A stretch of 64,000 bases of DNA from Gordionus sp. m RMFG-2023. Taxonomy: Eukaryota > Nematomorpha > Gordioida > Chordodea > Parachordodidae. The notes under the pieces were generated by a model. The model saw only the letters and a list, made by a program, of their open reading frames with translations, made no database searches and had not been told where the DNA came from. A program made the translations under genes and the position numbers. This document shows positions 24,301 through 35,169 of this stretch, piece after piece (the stretch's first letter is position 1; each line of letters begins with the position of its first letter). The stretch lies in contig NC_088775.1 of NCBI RefSeq assembly GCF_954871325.1, forward strand, positions 78,469,561 to 78,533,560, written 5' to 3'.

Positions 24301-25846
24301 ACATTGCAGTGATAAAATATGCTTTATTTAATAGATAATACGCCTTTCTATCAGATATCCAGCATAGGCCTCGCCAAGGATTTCTATAAATTTATTAACG
24401 ATTACACCCCCCCCCTCTATCATGCCACTACCTCATTATAGAAAAAGCAGAAAAAGGAAATGATATAATATAATATAGAAAATGACAAATAAAACAAAAA
24501 TCCATATAAAAATCAACAAAAAAATGAAAATCATTTTTCTACCCCTTACTACTCCCCTAAATTTCAATGAGTATCTTGGAACATAGCCCACCCCTTGTAA
24601 AATCACCTGGTTCTTATTTATTTTACCATAGATATTTATATAATCGGCAAATCTACCTCAATGCTTTCTATTCCTCCTAAGCTAATTAGAACAAGCGTCT
24701 CCTAATGAGTTATCAAGGGCAACCTTAAGTTATGCCATTCTATGGGTATCATAAGAAAGGGGTTAACCCTCTTAGAAAATAATAAAATTAGAAATTAATA
24801 TATCAAATATATCAGTAAGCTCAACTCAAAGAAATTTAAATACAAGCTAGTTCATGCAAACTGGAACAATATCCAGCAATCTATCTATCTTTATGAGGAA
24901 TATTAATTGATGTTAGTTTATTTTTAATTTTCAATATTTTTAAGCGATATATTTGAAAGGGGGGATTTTATTGAATAGAAGGTTTTTCGAAAATTTTTTA
25001 TAAAATAGCTTCTTCTCTCCTATTACTCTTCAGATTTACCCAATGTTTAAAATCTAAGCCAAATTTTAAGTATTTCATAAAATCTAGCATCCATAATATT
25101 TTACATCGTTTTTTTACAATAGAAAAATTATTTTAGATGTAAATTAATCAATATTATATAGTAAAAATATTTACTATGTAGAATGCAAAATATAGATAAA
25201 ATGACATTATTAAGAAATATTTCAACAATAGATTTATATAAAATAATATTAAAAATTTTTTTTTTTACTTTCTAGAATTTTCAATAAATTTACTCACCTC
25301 TGATCCTACTTGTTCGCCACCTTAACTCCCTCATTATTTTTCGATAGCTCCTAGCTAATTAATTTGACTCGTGTCTGAGACAACCCTTATTTTGATGAAA
25401 TAATTGTAAGCTTAAATGGAGTTTGGAAATAGTTATTGATCAACATCATTCGTCATTTTAGTCTAGACGTTTAATTGATGTTAGTTTAGAAAGTTGTACC
25501 TAGGGGTGTTAAAAATCGATCTATTAAGATTAACTATATAAGCCTAGATATTTTGCTCATAGATTGCGGAAAAGTGTGGACCTCTATTTTCCAAATGTCT
25601 AGGCATACATAATATTATTTCCGAGATCTTAATCGGCTCGTTTTTAAATTCGATCTGAATCGGGCTTTTTAACAATCCTAATTGGACCCTTCTACTTTTG
25701 TAATACTTTTTTTTAATCTCTGAGGGCATCGACCACTTCTTGCTCTTTATTCATCTCCACACTAACGATTTATCAAAGGAATTGGCAATAAACTAATTCA
25801 GAATTTGAATATATAATTATGCTTCGATTTAAAATATTTATTATAT
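21400..25846. other. Intergenic, no recognisable gene
   Basis: AT-rich sequence with only short open frames. The 64-codon minus-strand frame at 23456-23650 and the 61-codon frame at 25544-25729 match no family I know. 25504-25684 has hAT-MITE-like ends ('ggtgttaaaaatcgatct' ... 'gggctttttaacaatcct'). A run of ten C occurs near 24408. Confidence 0.5.
25504..25684. mobile_element. Short hAT-like MITE
   Basis: About 180 bp with imperfect inverted ends 'ggtgttaaaaatcgatctat' and 'aatcgggctttttaacaatc'. It resembles the MITE at 39236-39409 in its ends and in the interior words 'ttgc...tagac/gacctctatt' and 'ccgagatcttaatcgg'. No clear 8-bp target duplication was found. Confidence 0.45.
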
Positions 25847-25854
25847 ATAATAGC
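25847..25854 (+). repeat. hAT target duplication, left
   Basis: ATAATAGC, repeated exactly at 27237-27244. Confidence 0.9.
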
Positions 25855-27236
25855 CAGAGTTGTTAAAGTAATGTAGTGCGCTATCCTTTTTGGTGGCTAT
25901 AGCTAATGCCGCGCTGCTTTCTTTCCAATTATTTATTTTTTTAACGTGCTCCTTTTTTTGAAAGTAACTAAGTAGCGCGCTACTTAGCTTAATGAATGTA
26001 ACTATGAACATGAAAATTTAAATATAATATCATAATTTATTATTTAATTTTGAATTTGAAATTTATATATTCAATTTGTATTATAAAGCTAAATCATCTG
26101 GTGTAAATTATTTAAAATGTCATCTCAAATGGATATCCAAATCGATATAAGTGAGTCAGACAATTATGATATTAAATGGTAGGTACCCTGGAAGAAAATG
26201 TTCTTGATAACAATAATACAAATTTTTCATTTCTAAAATTTGAAAATATTTTCAAATTAATGTAAAAACAAATAAAAATTTATTTCTTTAAAATGTGAAA
26301 AAATAATCATCAAATAAATCTAGTAGCTATAACTTCAAAAACCTAAAGTTAATTGTCATTTTTAAATTCTAATAGTATTTTTATTTTGTAAGAATGTTCA
26401 TCCAACAGTTTTAAAGAGATAGAAAAACATCTTAATAATTTTGGTATAGGGTAGACTTCATTCAAAAAGACCAATTCATTTCAGCTAAATTGATTAATAA
26501 TATTAACATGCCAATATTTCTCAAAAACTGGCTGCTAAAGTTATTGTCGACTTATATGATACAGTTCAGTCAATGCCATTGGTTGATAATTCATCATTTA
26601 CCATGATTAAAACTTATTTTTAACCAGACACTAATGATTGAGATAGCAAACAAAGATGCTCTAGTTAGAATCATAAAAACGAATTGATAATTTTTTTGAA
26701 ATAAATGATATTAATATAATAGAATATCCCCTACGCGTTTTTTAAATCTAAAAATCAAATAAGTATTTATAATAATTTTTCTTATATTAAAAATATGTAT
26801 ATAAATAAAATACTGCCTTGCGCTCAAGTGCTAGTGTTGAGAGATTATTTAATAAGGCGAAACTTATACTTTCTGATTGTCGATCTTAGGGATGATAGTA
26901 TATAAATGATTTTATTTTTGAAATGCAAAAAAATAAATAAAAAATGAATATTTCCATAAATATTTATTTTTATTACATAAATTATAGTCTTTTTACATAA
27001 ATTTTTTATAAACTATATTTAAATATTTATAAATGTTGATTTTATGTATTATATACTATGCAAATACATGATAAGCAAAAAATAAAACAAATTTATTTCT
27101 AAATTTTTTTATAAAAAGTAGCCTAAAAGTATCCAAAGCTACTTTTAAAAAATAGTAGCTAAAGTGCGCTACTTTATTTTGATGGGCAGCGATAGCGATA
27201 GCGCGCTACTTTTACAAGTAGAGTTTAAAAACTCTG
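25855..27236 (+). mobile_element. hAT transposon, internally decayed
   Basis: A 1382-bp element bounded by the perfect 8-bp target duplication ATAATAGC. The inverted ends are CAGAGTTGTTAAA and TTTAAAAACTCTG. Sub-terminal repeats of 'tagcgcgcta' type (25872, 25974, 27160, 27199) are likely transposase-binding sites. A plus-strand transposase remnant remains: AKVIVDLYDTVQSMP (about 26534-26580) and the hallmark dimerisation motif SSASVERLFNKAKLIL (26824-26871). At about 1.4 kb it is too short for a full hAT, and stops interrupt it, so it is a deletion derivative. Confidence 0.85.
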
Positions 27237-27244
27237 ATAATAGC
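27237..27244 (+). repeat. hAT target duplication, right
   Basis: ATAATAGC, identical to 25847-25854. Confidence 0.9.
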
Positions 27245-27544
27245 ATTTAAAGTTATCCTTATATTTTGCGGGTAGAGAATTATAAATTATTCTCATCATA
27301 TACCTTGATTATCAATAATCTAGTAATTCTTGTTAAATATTAATTTATATACATTAACATCATAAAAATCATATATAACTACTAATATTAGGAGAAAACT
27401 ACCATTCTTTCTATTACCTTACTCTAATATTCCAATTCTTAATTTAAAAAGATATTAAAAGCAATAATTATGAAACATACTTAATGACTTTAATTCTTCA
27501 ACTAAAAATTTTTAAAAAAAATATTTTTAAATTATTGAAAATTT

Positions 27545-27912
27545 TTGGATCTATTCAGCCCGGCCCATACCCATATGTTTTTAAAAATGGGATTCTAGGT
27601 CGGGCCTAATTTTTTTTTTTAAATTCGCGCCGCGTTTGGAATTTTTTTAAAATATATCTAAATTTATCAATTTTATGTTTAATTTTTTATGTAAAATAAA
27701 AATATTTGATTTTATTTATAAAAACTATACGCCATATGACATATATCTTTTTGGGATAATTTTAATTTTTTTAAAAAAAATAATTTAAATAAATTCGCGC
27801 CGGGCTTGTATTTTTTTAAAAAAAATCGGGTTCGAACCGGGCCGATTAAACATTTTAAAAAAAAATTGGGCAGGGCCGAGCTTAAAAAATTAGGCCCGAT
27901 ACAGATCACTAT
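27545..27912. mobile_element. hAT-like non-autonomous element, GC-tipped (copy 1)
   Basis: Ends built of GC words between A/T runs ('cagcccggcccatacccat' at the left; 'gggccgagc', 'taggcccgatacagatcact' at the right). The right end read inwards, AGTGATCTGTATCGGGCC, has the usual (T/C)AGTG start of hAT inverted repeats. The centre ('aaatatatctaaatttatca') matches copy 2 at 29210. No coding sequence. Confidence 0.55.
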
Positions 27913-28439
27913 TCTTTACTATTATAATTGTCATCAACAACAAAAATTTAAACATTGAAATTTTAATTTCTGCATAAATTTTTTAGTAGTTTATCTGTTT
28001 AGTTTATTTATTTAGTAATACTATAAATAATTTGAAAAGTTTTCAGCGTGAGAAAAATTTTCCAGATTAAAATATTATAATTTCCACAAATTTTTTACTT
28101 CTATCTATAGACATATTCCCTAAAATTTATTTTATAAATATATGTATATTATCAAAATATCAACCCAAACATCTATATATTATAGTGAAAAATTTGTAAT
28201 TATATTTTTTTTTAAAAAAATATTTAAACAAAGCATATTATTATTCAATAAAGGATATAATGGAAAAATTGAAGGAGTATATAATGTTTAAAAAAAGATT
28301 TATTGTTTATTTAAAAAATATATTTTACGTAAAAAATATAATTTAAAAAAAAATTTTAATTTCTTTTATAAAAAATTATAAGATTTTTAATTAACTCTCT
28401 AATTTGAATTTACATATAATGTTTGAATATAGAAAATAT

Positions 28440-28950
28440 ATTATCAAATTCTGTCAATTCTAATTTAAATGCAAACTCCCAATCCTGTCACTATTTCAAG
28501 ACCCAGAAAAATATACAAATATTGGAATAAAGAAACGACATAGTTAGCAAAATGTTGTCTCTACCGACAACAAATGAAAGTTAAAGACATCGCTGAATAT
28601 ATTGGAATGTCTAGAGTCAATTCATAAATTTAGACGAAATACATTTCTAGGAATAAATAGAGATTCTCTAGAGGAATACACTATTCAAAATAAATGAGGA
28701 ATCTAGTCATAAATCCCATTTAATCAATGCTTACAAAGATAGAATTGATACGTAACGCCATATTTACCCCAACTAAATGCCATTTTTTTTGGTATATTCA
28801 AAAATAAATTCCGAGCAATTACTCCTCGGCCTAATTCACAAATTATTACCAATATTATTGAGCTCTCCGTGGATTCATTCTGTATGATTACGAACTTTTA
28901 CAGTCATCTGCAATAATATCTAGAATCGGGTTACCACTGACAGCCTATTA
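28440..28950 (+). pseudogene. IS630/Tc1-like DDE transposase remnant
   Basis: Two recognisable pieces on the plus strand. One is helix-turn-helix-like: RQQMKVKDIAEYIGMSR at about 28566-28616. The other reads VTPYLPQLNAIFFGIFKNKF followed by RAITPRPNSQIITNIIEL (28752 to about 28865). The second matches the C-terminal DDE region of IS630/Tc1-like transposases ('PYxPxLNPIExxFxxxKxxxR...RP...L...I'), but the catalytic Glu after 'LNPI' is missing, apparently through a small deletion. Stops separate the pieces. It lies between two hAT-like elements, with no clear terminal repeats of its own. Confidence 0.5.
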
Positions 28951-29159
28951 ATTAGGTAATCCTTAATAATTAACTTACATTAATAATTTCAATTTTTACT
29001 GTTTTATATTCTAAAAAGGCATCATCTCGAAGTGGAAGAACATATGGAATAATTTTATAATATTTTGATTTTATATATAATTTTTTTATAAGTTAATTTA
29101 AATTATTATAAAATAGAATATATTATATATCATATTTTTATCGAAATAAACTGATTTAA

Positions 29160-29515
29160 ATTTAAAAAATTTCGGGGCGGGTCAGGTCGGACCTTGAAAA
29201 TTTTATTAAATATATCTAAATTTATCAATTTTATATTGAATTTTTTATGTAAAATAAAAATTTTTGATTTAATTTATTGAAACTAAACTCTATATAACAT
29301 ATGTCTTTTATTTTAAGTAATTATAAAAATTAATTTCTATATTTAAATAAATTCGGGCCCGGCCGGGCCGGTAAATTTATTTAAAATAAATTTCGGGTTC
29401 GGACCGGGCTTGCAAAACTTTTTAAAAAATTTCGGATTCGGGCCGGGCCGTCAAAACTTTTTTAAAAATTATTTCGGGCTGGGTTTGAAAAATTAGGCCC
29501 GATGCAGATCATTAA
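29160..29515. mobile_element. hAT-like non-autonomous element, GC-tipped (copy 2)
   Basis: Same family as 27545-27912. It shares 'taaatatatctaaatttatc', 'ttttttatgtaaaataaaaa' and the right end 'aattaggcccgatgcagatc'. Several 'cgggccgggcc' words occur at 29350-29480. Confidence 0.55.
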
Positions 29516-29989
29516 TGCTATTAATGTAATATTATTTTTGTTGCAATTTATTTATTATTGAGTTTCACGACCAAAATTTTAAACAAAAAATATTTTGAAG
29601 TTCAAAAAGATTTTTGAACATATTTTGATAAAAATTTTAAATCTTTTTTGAGGAATTCTTTTGTGAATTTTATTATAAATAAACAATCTTTTAGGTGAAA
29701 TCTTTTATAGTTTTTTTTATTTATTTTTGTAAAATTATCTATTTTTTAAGTATATTAAAAGAGGTGGGTAAAATAATATTTTATAAAAATATTTTTATTT
29801 AACTTATTTATGTTATTTTATATGATCTTTTTAAGGAAAATAATTTAATCTGACAACTTTTATATTCGTTATTGAAGTTGTTCCTTGGAAAAATGACAAT
29901 ACCATAATCAGTATTTTTAAACATATTAGATTTTTTATACTGTAAAATATATATTTTTAACATGTTAAATTAAAATTTCAATTAAGATG

Positions 29990-30900
29990 CACCATATAAA
30001 AGTGACATTTATCATAATCGTTATTTTTTAAGTTTTTTAAATTTTTTTGACGTAAATCGGCTAAATAAGTATTGTTATCATGTATTAATAAAACTTTAGT
30101 GAAGATGTACCCTAGATAAGTGACAATTGTCATAATCCTTATTTTTAAAGTTTTTTGAATTTTTTTGATGCAAATGGGTAAAAATATAGATTGTAAACTT
30201 GTTAAATTAAAATTTCATGAAGATGTACCACAGAAAAGTGACAATTGTAATAATCGTTATTTTTAAACTTTTTTTGACGTAAATGGGCCAAAATAAGTAC
30301 TGATAATATGTTTGAATAAAACTTCAGGTACCCAAGATAAGTGACAATTGTCATAATCATTTTTAAAGTTTTTTGAATTTTTTTGACGCAAATGGGCCTA
30401 AAAAAAATTAACATGTTTAAATAAAAGTGAAGATGTACCCTAGATAAGTGACAATTGTCATAATCCTTATTTTTAAAGTTTTTTGAATTTTTTTGACGCA
30501 AAGGGGCAAAAATAGAAATTGCTAACACGTTAAAATAAAATATCAATGAAGATGTACTATAGATAAGTGACAATTGTCATAATCGTTGATTTTAAAGTTT
30601 TTTGAAATTTTTTGATACAAATGGATAAAAATATAGATTGTAAAAATGTCAAATTAAAATTTCATGAAGATGTACCATATAAAAGTGACAATTGTCATAA
30701 TCGTTATTTTTAAAAGTTTTTAAATTTTTTTGAAGCAAATAGGCTAAAATATAAATTTCTAACATGTTAAAATAATATTTCAGTGAAGATGTATCCTAGA
30801 TAAGTGACAATAGTCATAATCGTTAGTTTTATAGTTTTTGAATTGTTTGACTAAATTGGACAAAATATAAATTGTTAACATGTTAAAATAAAATTTCAGT
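29990..30900 (+). repeat. About 115-bp tandem repeats, left arm
   Basis: Units begin near 29995, 30120, 30238, 30342, 30448, 30567, 30685 and 30805. Each has the layout 'gaagatgtacc...agtgacaattgtcataatc...ttttttgac...aaatgggc...aacatgtta'. The palindrome TGACAATTGTCA is perfect in most of them. Confidence 0.8.
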
Positions 30901-31239
30901 TTGTTCCTTTTATCCTGCTTAAAATTTGATAAAAATATGCAAAGTGATTATTAAAGATAGTTGTAACCTATGTTAAATTCTAAACTTTTAAGATATGGAT
31001 TCACAATCTTATTCCTTTAATTAATAAATTTTAATTCTACATTATAAAAATGTATAACCTTGCATTCATAGTTAGCAAATATTTTTGTATAATCGTGGCA
31101 AAATAGTGCTGAGTCTGAATTCAGGGTAGGATTTTTATAGAAAGAACTTAAAAACCATATGAATATTATTTAGTAATATGATACAATCAACATCCTATAA
31201 ATTTAATGTTAAGATTTTATTTTTATAAACATATGGTTA

Positions 31240-32470
31240 AAATGGATTACAATCTATATTTTAACCAATTTACATCAAAGAACTTTAAAAACAACGATTA
31301 TAACAGTTGTCACTTTTCAATGGTATATCTTCATGAAATTTTAATTTAACATGTTTACAATCTATATTTTTACCCATTTGCAACAAAAAAAAAAAAACTT
31401 TATTAACAACGATTATGACAACTGTAACTTATCTATAGTACATCTTCACTGAAATTTTATTTTAACATGTAAGCAATTTATATTTTTGCCCATTTGCGTC
31501 TAAAAAATTTCAAAAGTTATAAAATAACGATTATGAGTCACTTTTCTATGGTACATCTTCATGAAATTTTAATTTAACATGTTTACAATCTATATTTTTA
31601 CCCATTTGCAAAAAAATTCAAAAAACTTCAAAAATAACGATTATGACAATTGTCACTTATCTAAAGTACATTTTCACTGAAATTTTATTTTAACATGTTA
31701 GCAATACTTATTTTAGCCCATTTACGTCAAAAAAAATTTAAAAAAGTTTTAAAATAACGATTATGACAATTGTCACTTTTTTTGGTACATTTTCATGAAA
31801 TTCTAATTACATGTTTACTATCTATATTTTTACCCATTTGCGTTAAAAAAATACAAAAAACTTTAAACGATTTTGACAATTGTCCCTTATCTAGGGTACA
31901 TCTTCACTGGTTTTATTTAAATATGTTATCAATACTTATTTTGGTCAAAAATAATTCAAAAAACTTTAAAAATAACGATTATGACAATTGTCACTTTTCA
32001 ATGGTAGATCTTCATGAAATTTTAATTAAGCATGTTTACAATATACAATCTATATTTTTACCCATTTGCACCAAAAAAATTCAAAAAACTTTATAAACAA
32101 CGATTGTGACAATTGTAACTTATATCTAATGTACATCTTCACTGAAATTTTATTTTAAAATGTAACAATTTATATTTTTGCCAATTTACGTCAAAAAATT
32201 GTAAAAAAATTTTGATTATGACAATTGTCGCTTTTATATGGTACATCCTAATTGAAATTATAATTTAACATGTTAAAAATACATATTTTTTTGCCCATTA
32301 GCGTTAAAAAAATCTAATATGTTTTAAAATACCGATTATAATAATTTCCATATTTCCAAAGAACATCTTCATTGAATTTATAATTTAATATATTAATATA
32401 AATGATATTTTCACCCTTTTGAGTCAAAAAATTTCAAAAATCTTAAAAATAGCGAATATGACAATTGTCA
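31240..32470 (-). repeat. About 115-bp tandem repeats, right arm
   Basis: Inverted counterpart of the left arm, with palindrome sites near 31291, 31412, 31527, 31643, 31763, 31874, 31981, 32107, 32219, 32340 and 32460. There are more units than on the left, so the arms have diverged in copy number. Confidence 0.8.
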
Positions 32471-32879
32471 CATTAAATTATTTTCCTTAAAAAGATCATA
32501 TAAAATAACATAAATAAGTTGAATATAAATATTTTTAAAAAAATTATTTAGAAAACCCACCTCTTTTAATATTATTAAGAAATAGATAATTTTACAAAAA
32601 TGATAAAAAAACTATAAAAGATTTCACTTAAAAATTGTATATATTTATAATAAATTTCACAAAAGAATTTCTCAAAAAAATACATTTTTACAAAGAAGAT
32701 TTAAAATTTTTATCAAAATATGTTCAAAAATCTTTTTCTTCAAGAAATATTTTTTACCTAAAATCTTAGGCGTGAAAATCACTAATAAATTGTAACAAAA
32801 ATAATATTACAATAGTAGCATATCATTTTTTATTAAAAAACATTAAATAATAAATAATATGTTGTTTTCCTTTAAATAA

Positions 32880-33215
32880 ATGCATTCGCAATATATTTAT
32901 TGTTTCGCGGTAATGCGCTCGCGATAATGACTTCGCGCAAACATATTCGCGATAAAAAATTCGCTGTAAAGTGTTCACGTAAAATGTTTCGCTAAAATGT
33001 ATTCGCTCTAATAAATTCGCGGTTAAGGTTTCGCGGAAATAAATTCGCGACAATGGCTTCGCGAAATGGTCTTCGCTATAAATGTTTCGCAGAGATAAAT
33101 TTGCAGAATTGGTTTCGCGATTTTACCTTCGCTATAAAATCTTTTCACGATAAACGACATTCGCGATAAAAGTTGCGAAAAAGTGTTTCGCTATAAAGGT
33201 TTCGCTGAATTGACC
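32880..33215. repeat. TTCGCG(A/G)TAAA minisatellite
   Basis: About twenty imperfect units of 14-17 bp built on ttcgcgataaa or ttcgctataaa, directly beyond the right end of the foldback element. CpG-rich in AT-rich DNA. The open frame on the minus strand (32823-33053) only reflects the repeat. Confidence 0.8.
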
Positions 33216-33659
33216 TGATACGAATTGGATATTTAGTTATATTAAATTATGTTTAATTATATGTGTATTTTAAATGAAAAGAGATAGAATAAAAACTTTT
33301 TCTTTAAATAAATACTATTATCATCGATTCTGTGTCTCAAGATTCGTTATCAACTACAGATTACAAGACTTTTATCGACCAACACTCAGTGCAAGACCAA
33401 CCCACTTGCATTAATAACTAATGTAATATATTCTCAAAAGGGTATAACTATTTTCTATTAAGATGAAATTAATAAAGGCGAAAAATAGATATAATTTAGG
33501 AAAAGGAAGGGATAAGGGATTTAAAAGGGGATGAACTAGGAAGGAGAAGGAAAGAAAGTATAAGAAGGCCCTGGAAGATTATTCGATGGAAGAGATAAAA
33601 ATTAGATAGTTGAATCTAATAATGGCGGTAGAAAGAATTTACCTTAAAAAAGAGATTCC

Positions 33660-35166
33660 TTAGGCTGATCGTCTTTTCTCGAATCTATCTCCCTAATTCT
33701 TTAAAAAAGCATTGAGCTTTGCTGCCGAAGGTGGTGAGAATGGAGAAGACGATGGGTATAAATGAGTAAGAAGGATCTATGGAATTGTATTTGGTGATTC
33801 TACGGGTATCTGCAAGGGCGAGAGCATCGACGTTGTGGCTGGATAATGCATTTGGATCGATGCAGGTGAGTCCCAAACCAATATCTGACACCTTATCATG
33901 GAATTAAGGACATTCCATAAGGGCGTTTTCCATTGGTTCTAAATATACCGGTTGGTTCAAGTTTAGATGGATTGCCTGTGGTGAGTGCACGTAAAATGAT
34001 ATCGTTGCATTTGGTGTGCAGTGTAAAATGGCCTAGGCAAAATCGCAATGTAAACAACGTCTACCCTTACAATCAACACTGGTTTCGCAATGTTTGCATT
34101 TGTACGGTAGAACAATTTCGCAATTGAGTCATAGTCAAATAGCAAATCTTAGCTCAGCTCCTAACAGGAAGCAGCAAATCAAGGTTGTTGGAGGATATGG
34201 ATTCCAGAAGTTCGTGACAGGATCTTTAGTTAAATTGGTGAAAAGCTGTGAGATGGTTATCGTGAAGGCACAATTTTAAGTAAGCGAACGAGCCTTCATT
34301 GATTGGAATAACCCAGTCTTTTTGTGAATACAAGGAGGATCGTAGAGTGTTTGAGACAAAGGAATTGTCTTAAATGGTCTGTGCTTTAGCCAACAAGGTA
34401 TCAGAAAGGGGAAAAAGTTGGTGAATATTTAAATCAGGTGAGAGACGGGAAGCGATGATTCCGATAATGGAAAGGGTTAGGGATGAACATAAATCGATAC
34501 TCCCGAACTTGCAGGAACTGGTACTTGTGACCCTGAATTATGGTAGAGTAGAAAAGGATCTCTTTAGCAAGAGATTTGTGGAAGTTTCAAATGATTTTAA
34601 TGAAGAGGGAAATTTGAGAATTGAGGTGGATCGAAGAGCCTAAAAAATTTTAGGCTTGATGAGGAGGGTGATGTTTTTAAATGAAGTAAGATAGATGATG
34701 CTTTGGTGAAGAAATGATTGATGGATTCCAGATCACCAACTGGAGAGCCTAAATGAGGGACGAGAATTCGATTGTGTGGGAATTATGAGTAAATGGGTTG
34801 GAACAATTTAATTGGTAGATCTCGGTTTTCTTCTAATTAAATGAAAGATGCAATTGTTGTTGAGTATGTTTTGATGATACCCATTGCCTTTGCTACCTCT
34901 TTTTTTGGGTAGGGGGGGGGGGGTGCAGAATATGCCGTCATCGATATAAGGTGTGAAATGTAAGATTACAGTCGGTTGTAATGTTTTTGACCATTTCGTT
35001 GATATATATGCAGAAAAATATCGAGCCAATGGTGTTGCCTTGTAGATTCCTTCTTGTTGAATTGGGGATGAGTTGGTTAAGAATAGCAGGAGGGGAAAAA
35101 TTCAGAATGGTGGGAAATAAATGGTCTGTGAAAGAAAGTGAGTTACAAAACAAAAATCAGAATTGA
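33660..35166 (-). mobile_element. Reverse-transcriptase element (polymerase plus C-terminal segment), decayed
   Basis: Best preserved copy of the family in the window, minus strand. In order: NLQGNTIGSIFFCIYINEMV (about 34985-35045, matching 'VQQGDPLGPxLFCLxINEIV'), then FTPYIDDGIFC (34934-34950, the YxDD box). Then CNDIILRALTTGNPSKLEP with GIFRTNGKRPYGMSLIP (about 33907-34015), and CIDPNALSSHNVDALALAD with SYSFIPIV, then FGSKAQCFFKELGR (33688-33870). Frames change several times and no 5' region is recognisable. The order and motifs fit a non-LTR-type reverse transcriptase with the 'RPDG...VWD' C-terminal segment; the exact clade is not assigned. A G-run of about 13 lies at 34911-34922. Confidence 0.7.
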
Positions 35167-35169
35167 ACA

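Larger units (their letters stand above)
29525..32811. mobile_element. Large foldback element with palindromic tandem repeats
   Basis: About 3.3 kb in which 29525-30900 and 31240-32811 are inverted copies around a spacer of roughly 340 bp. The outermost word 'tgtaatattatttttgtt' pairs with 'aacaaaaataatattaca' (32794-32811). Further in, 'ccttaaaaagatcatataaa' (32483) pairs with 29822-29841. The inner arms are tandem repeats of about 105-125 bp, each carrying the palindrome TGACAATTGTCA or a close variant. I count about nine on the left and eleven on the right. Short open frames (for example 30202-30573 and 31770-32096) are products of the repeat. No transposase and no clear target duplication are seen. 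Confidence 0.75.

Noticed and set aside
30202-32096. Open frames of 100 or more codons in the foldback element
   Set aside because: They repeat the roughly 115-bp unit and occur on both arms; not genuine coding sequence.
32823-33053. Minus-strand open frame with 'RETL/YRE' repeats
   Set aside because: Encoded by the TTCGC minisatellite; no family resemblance.
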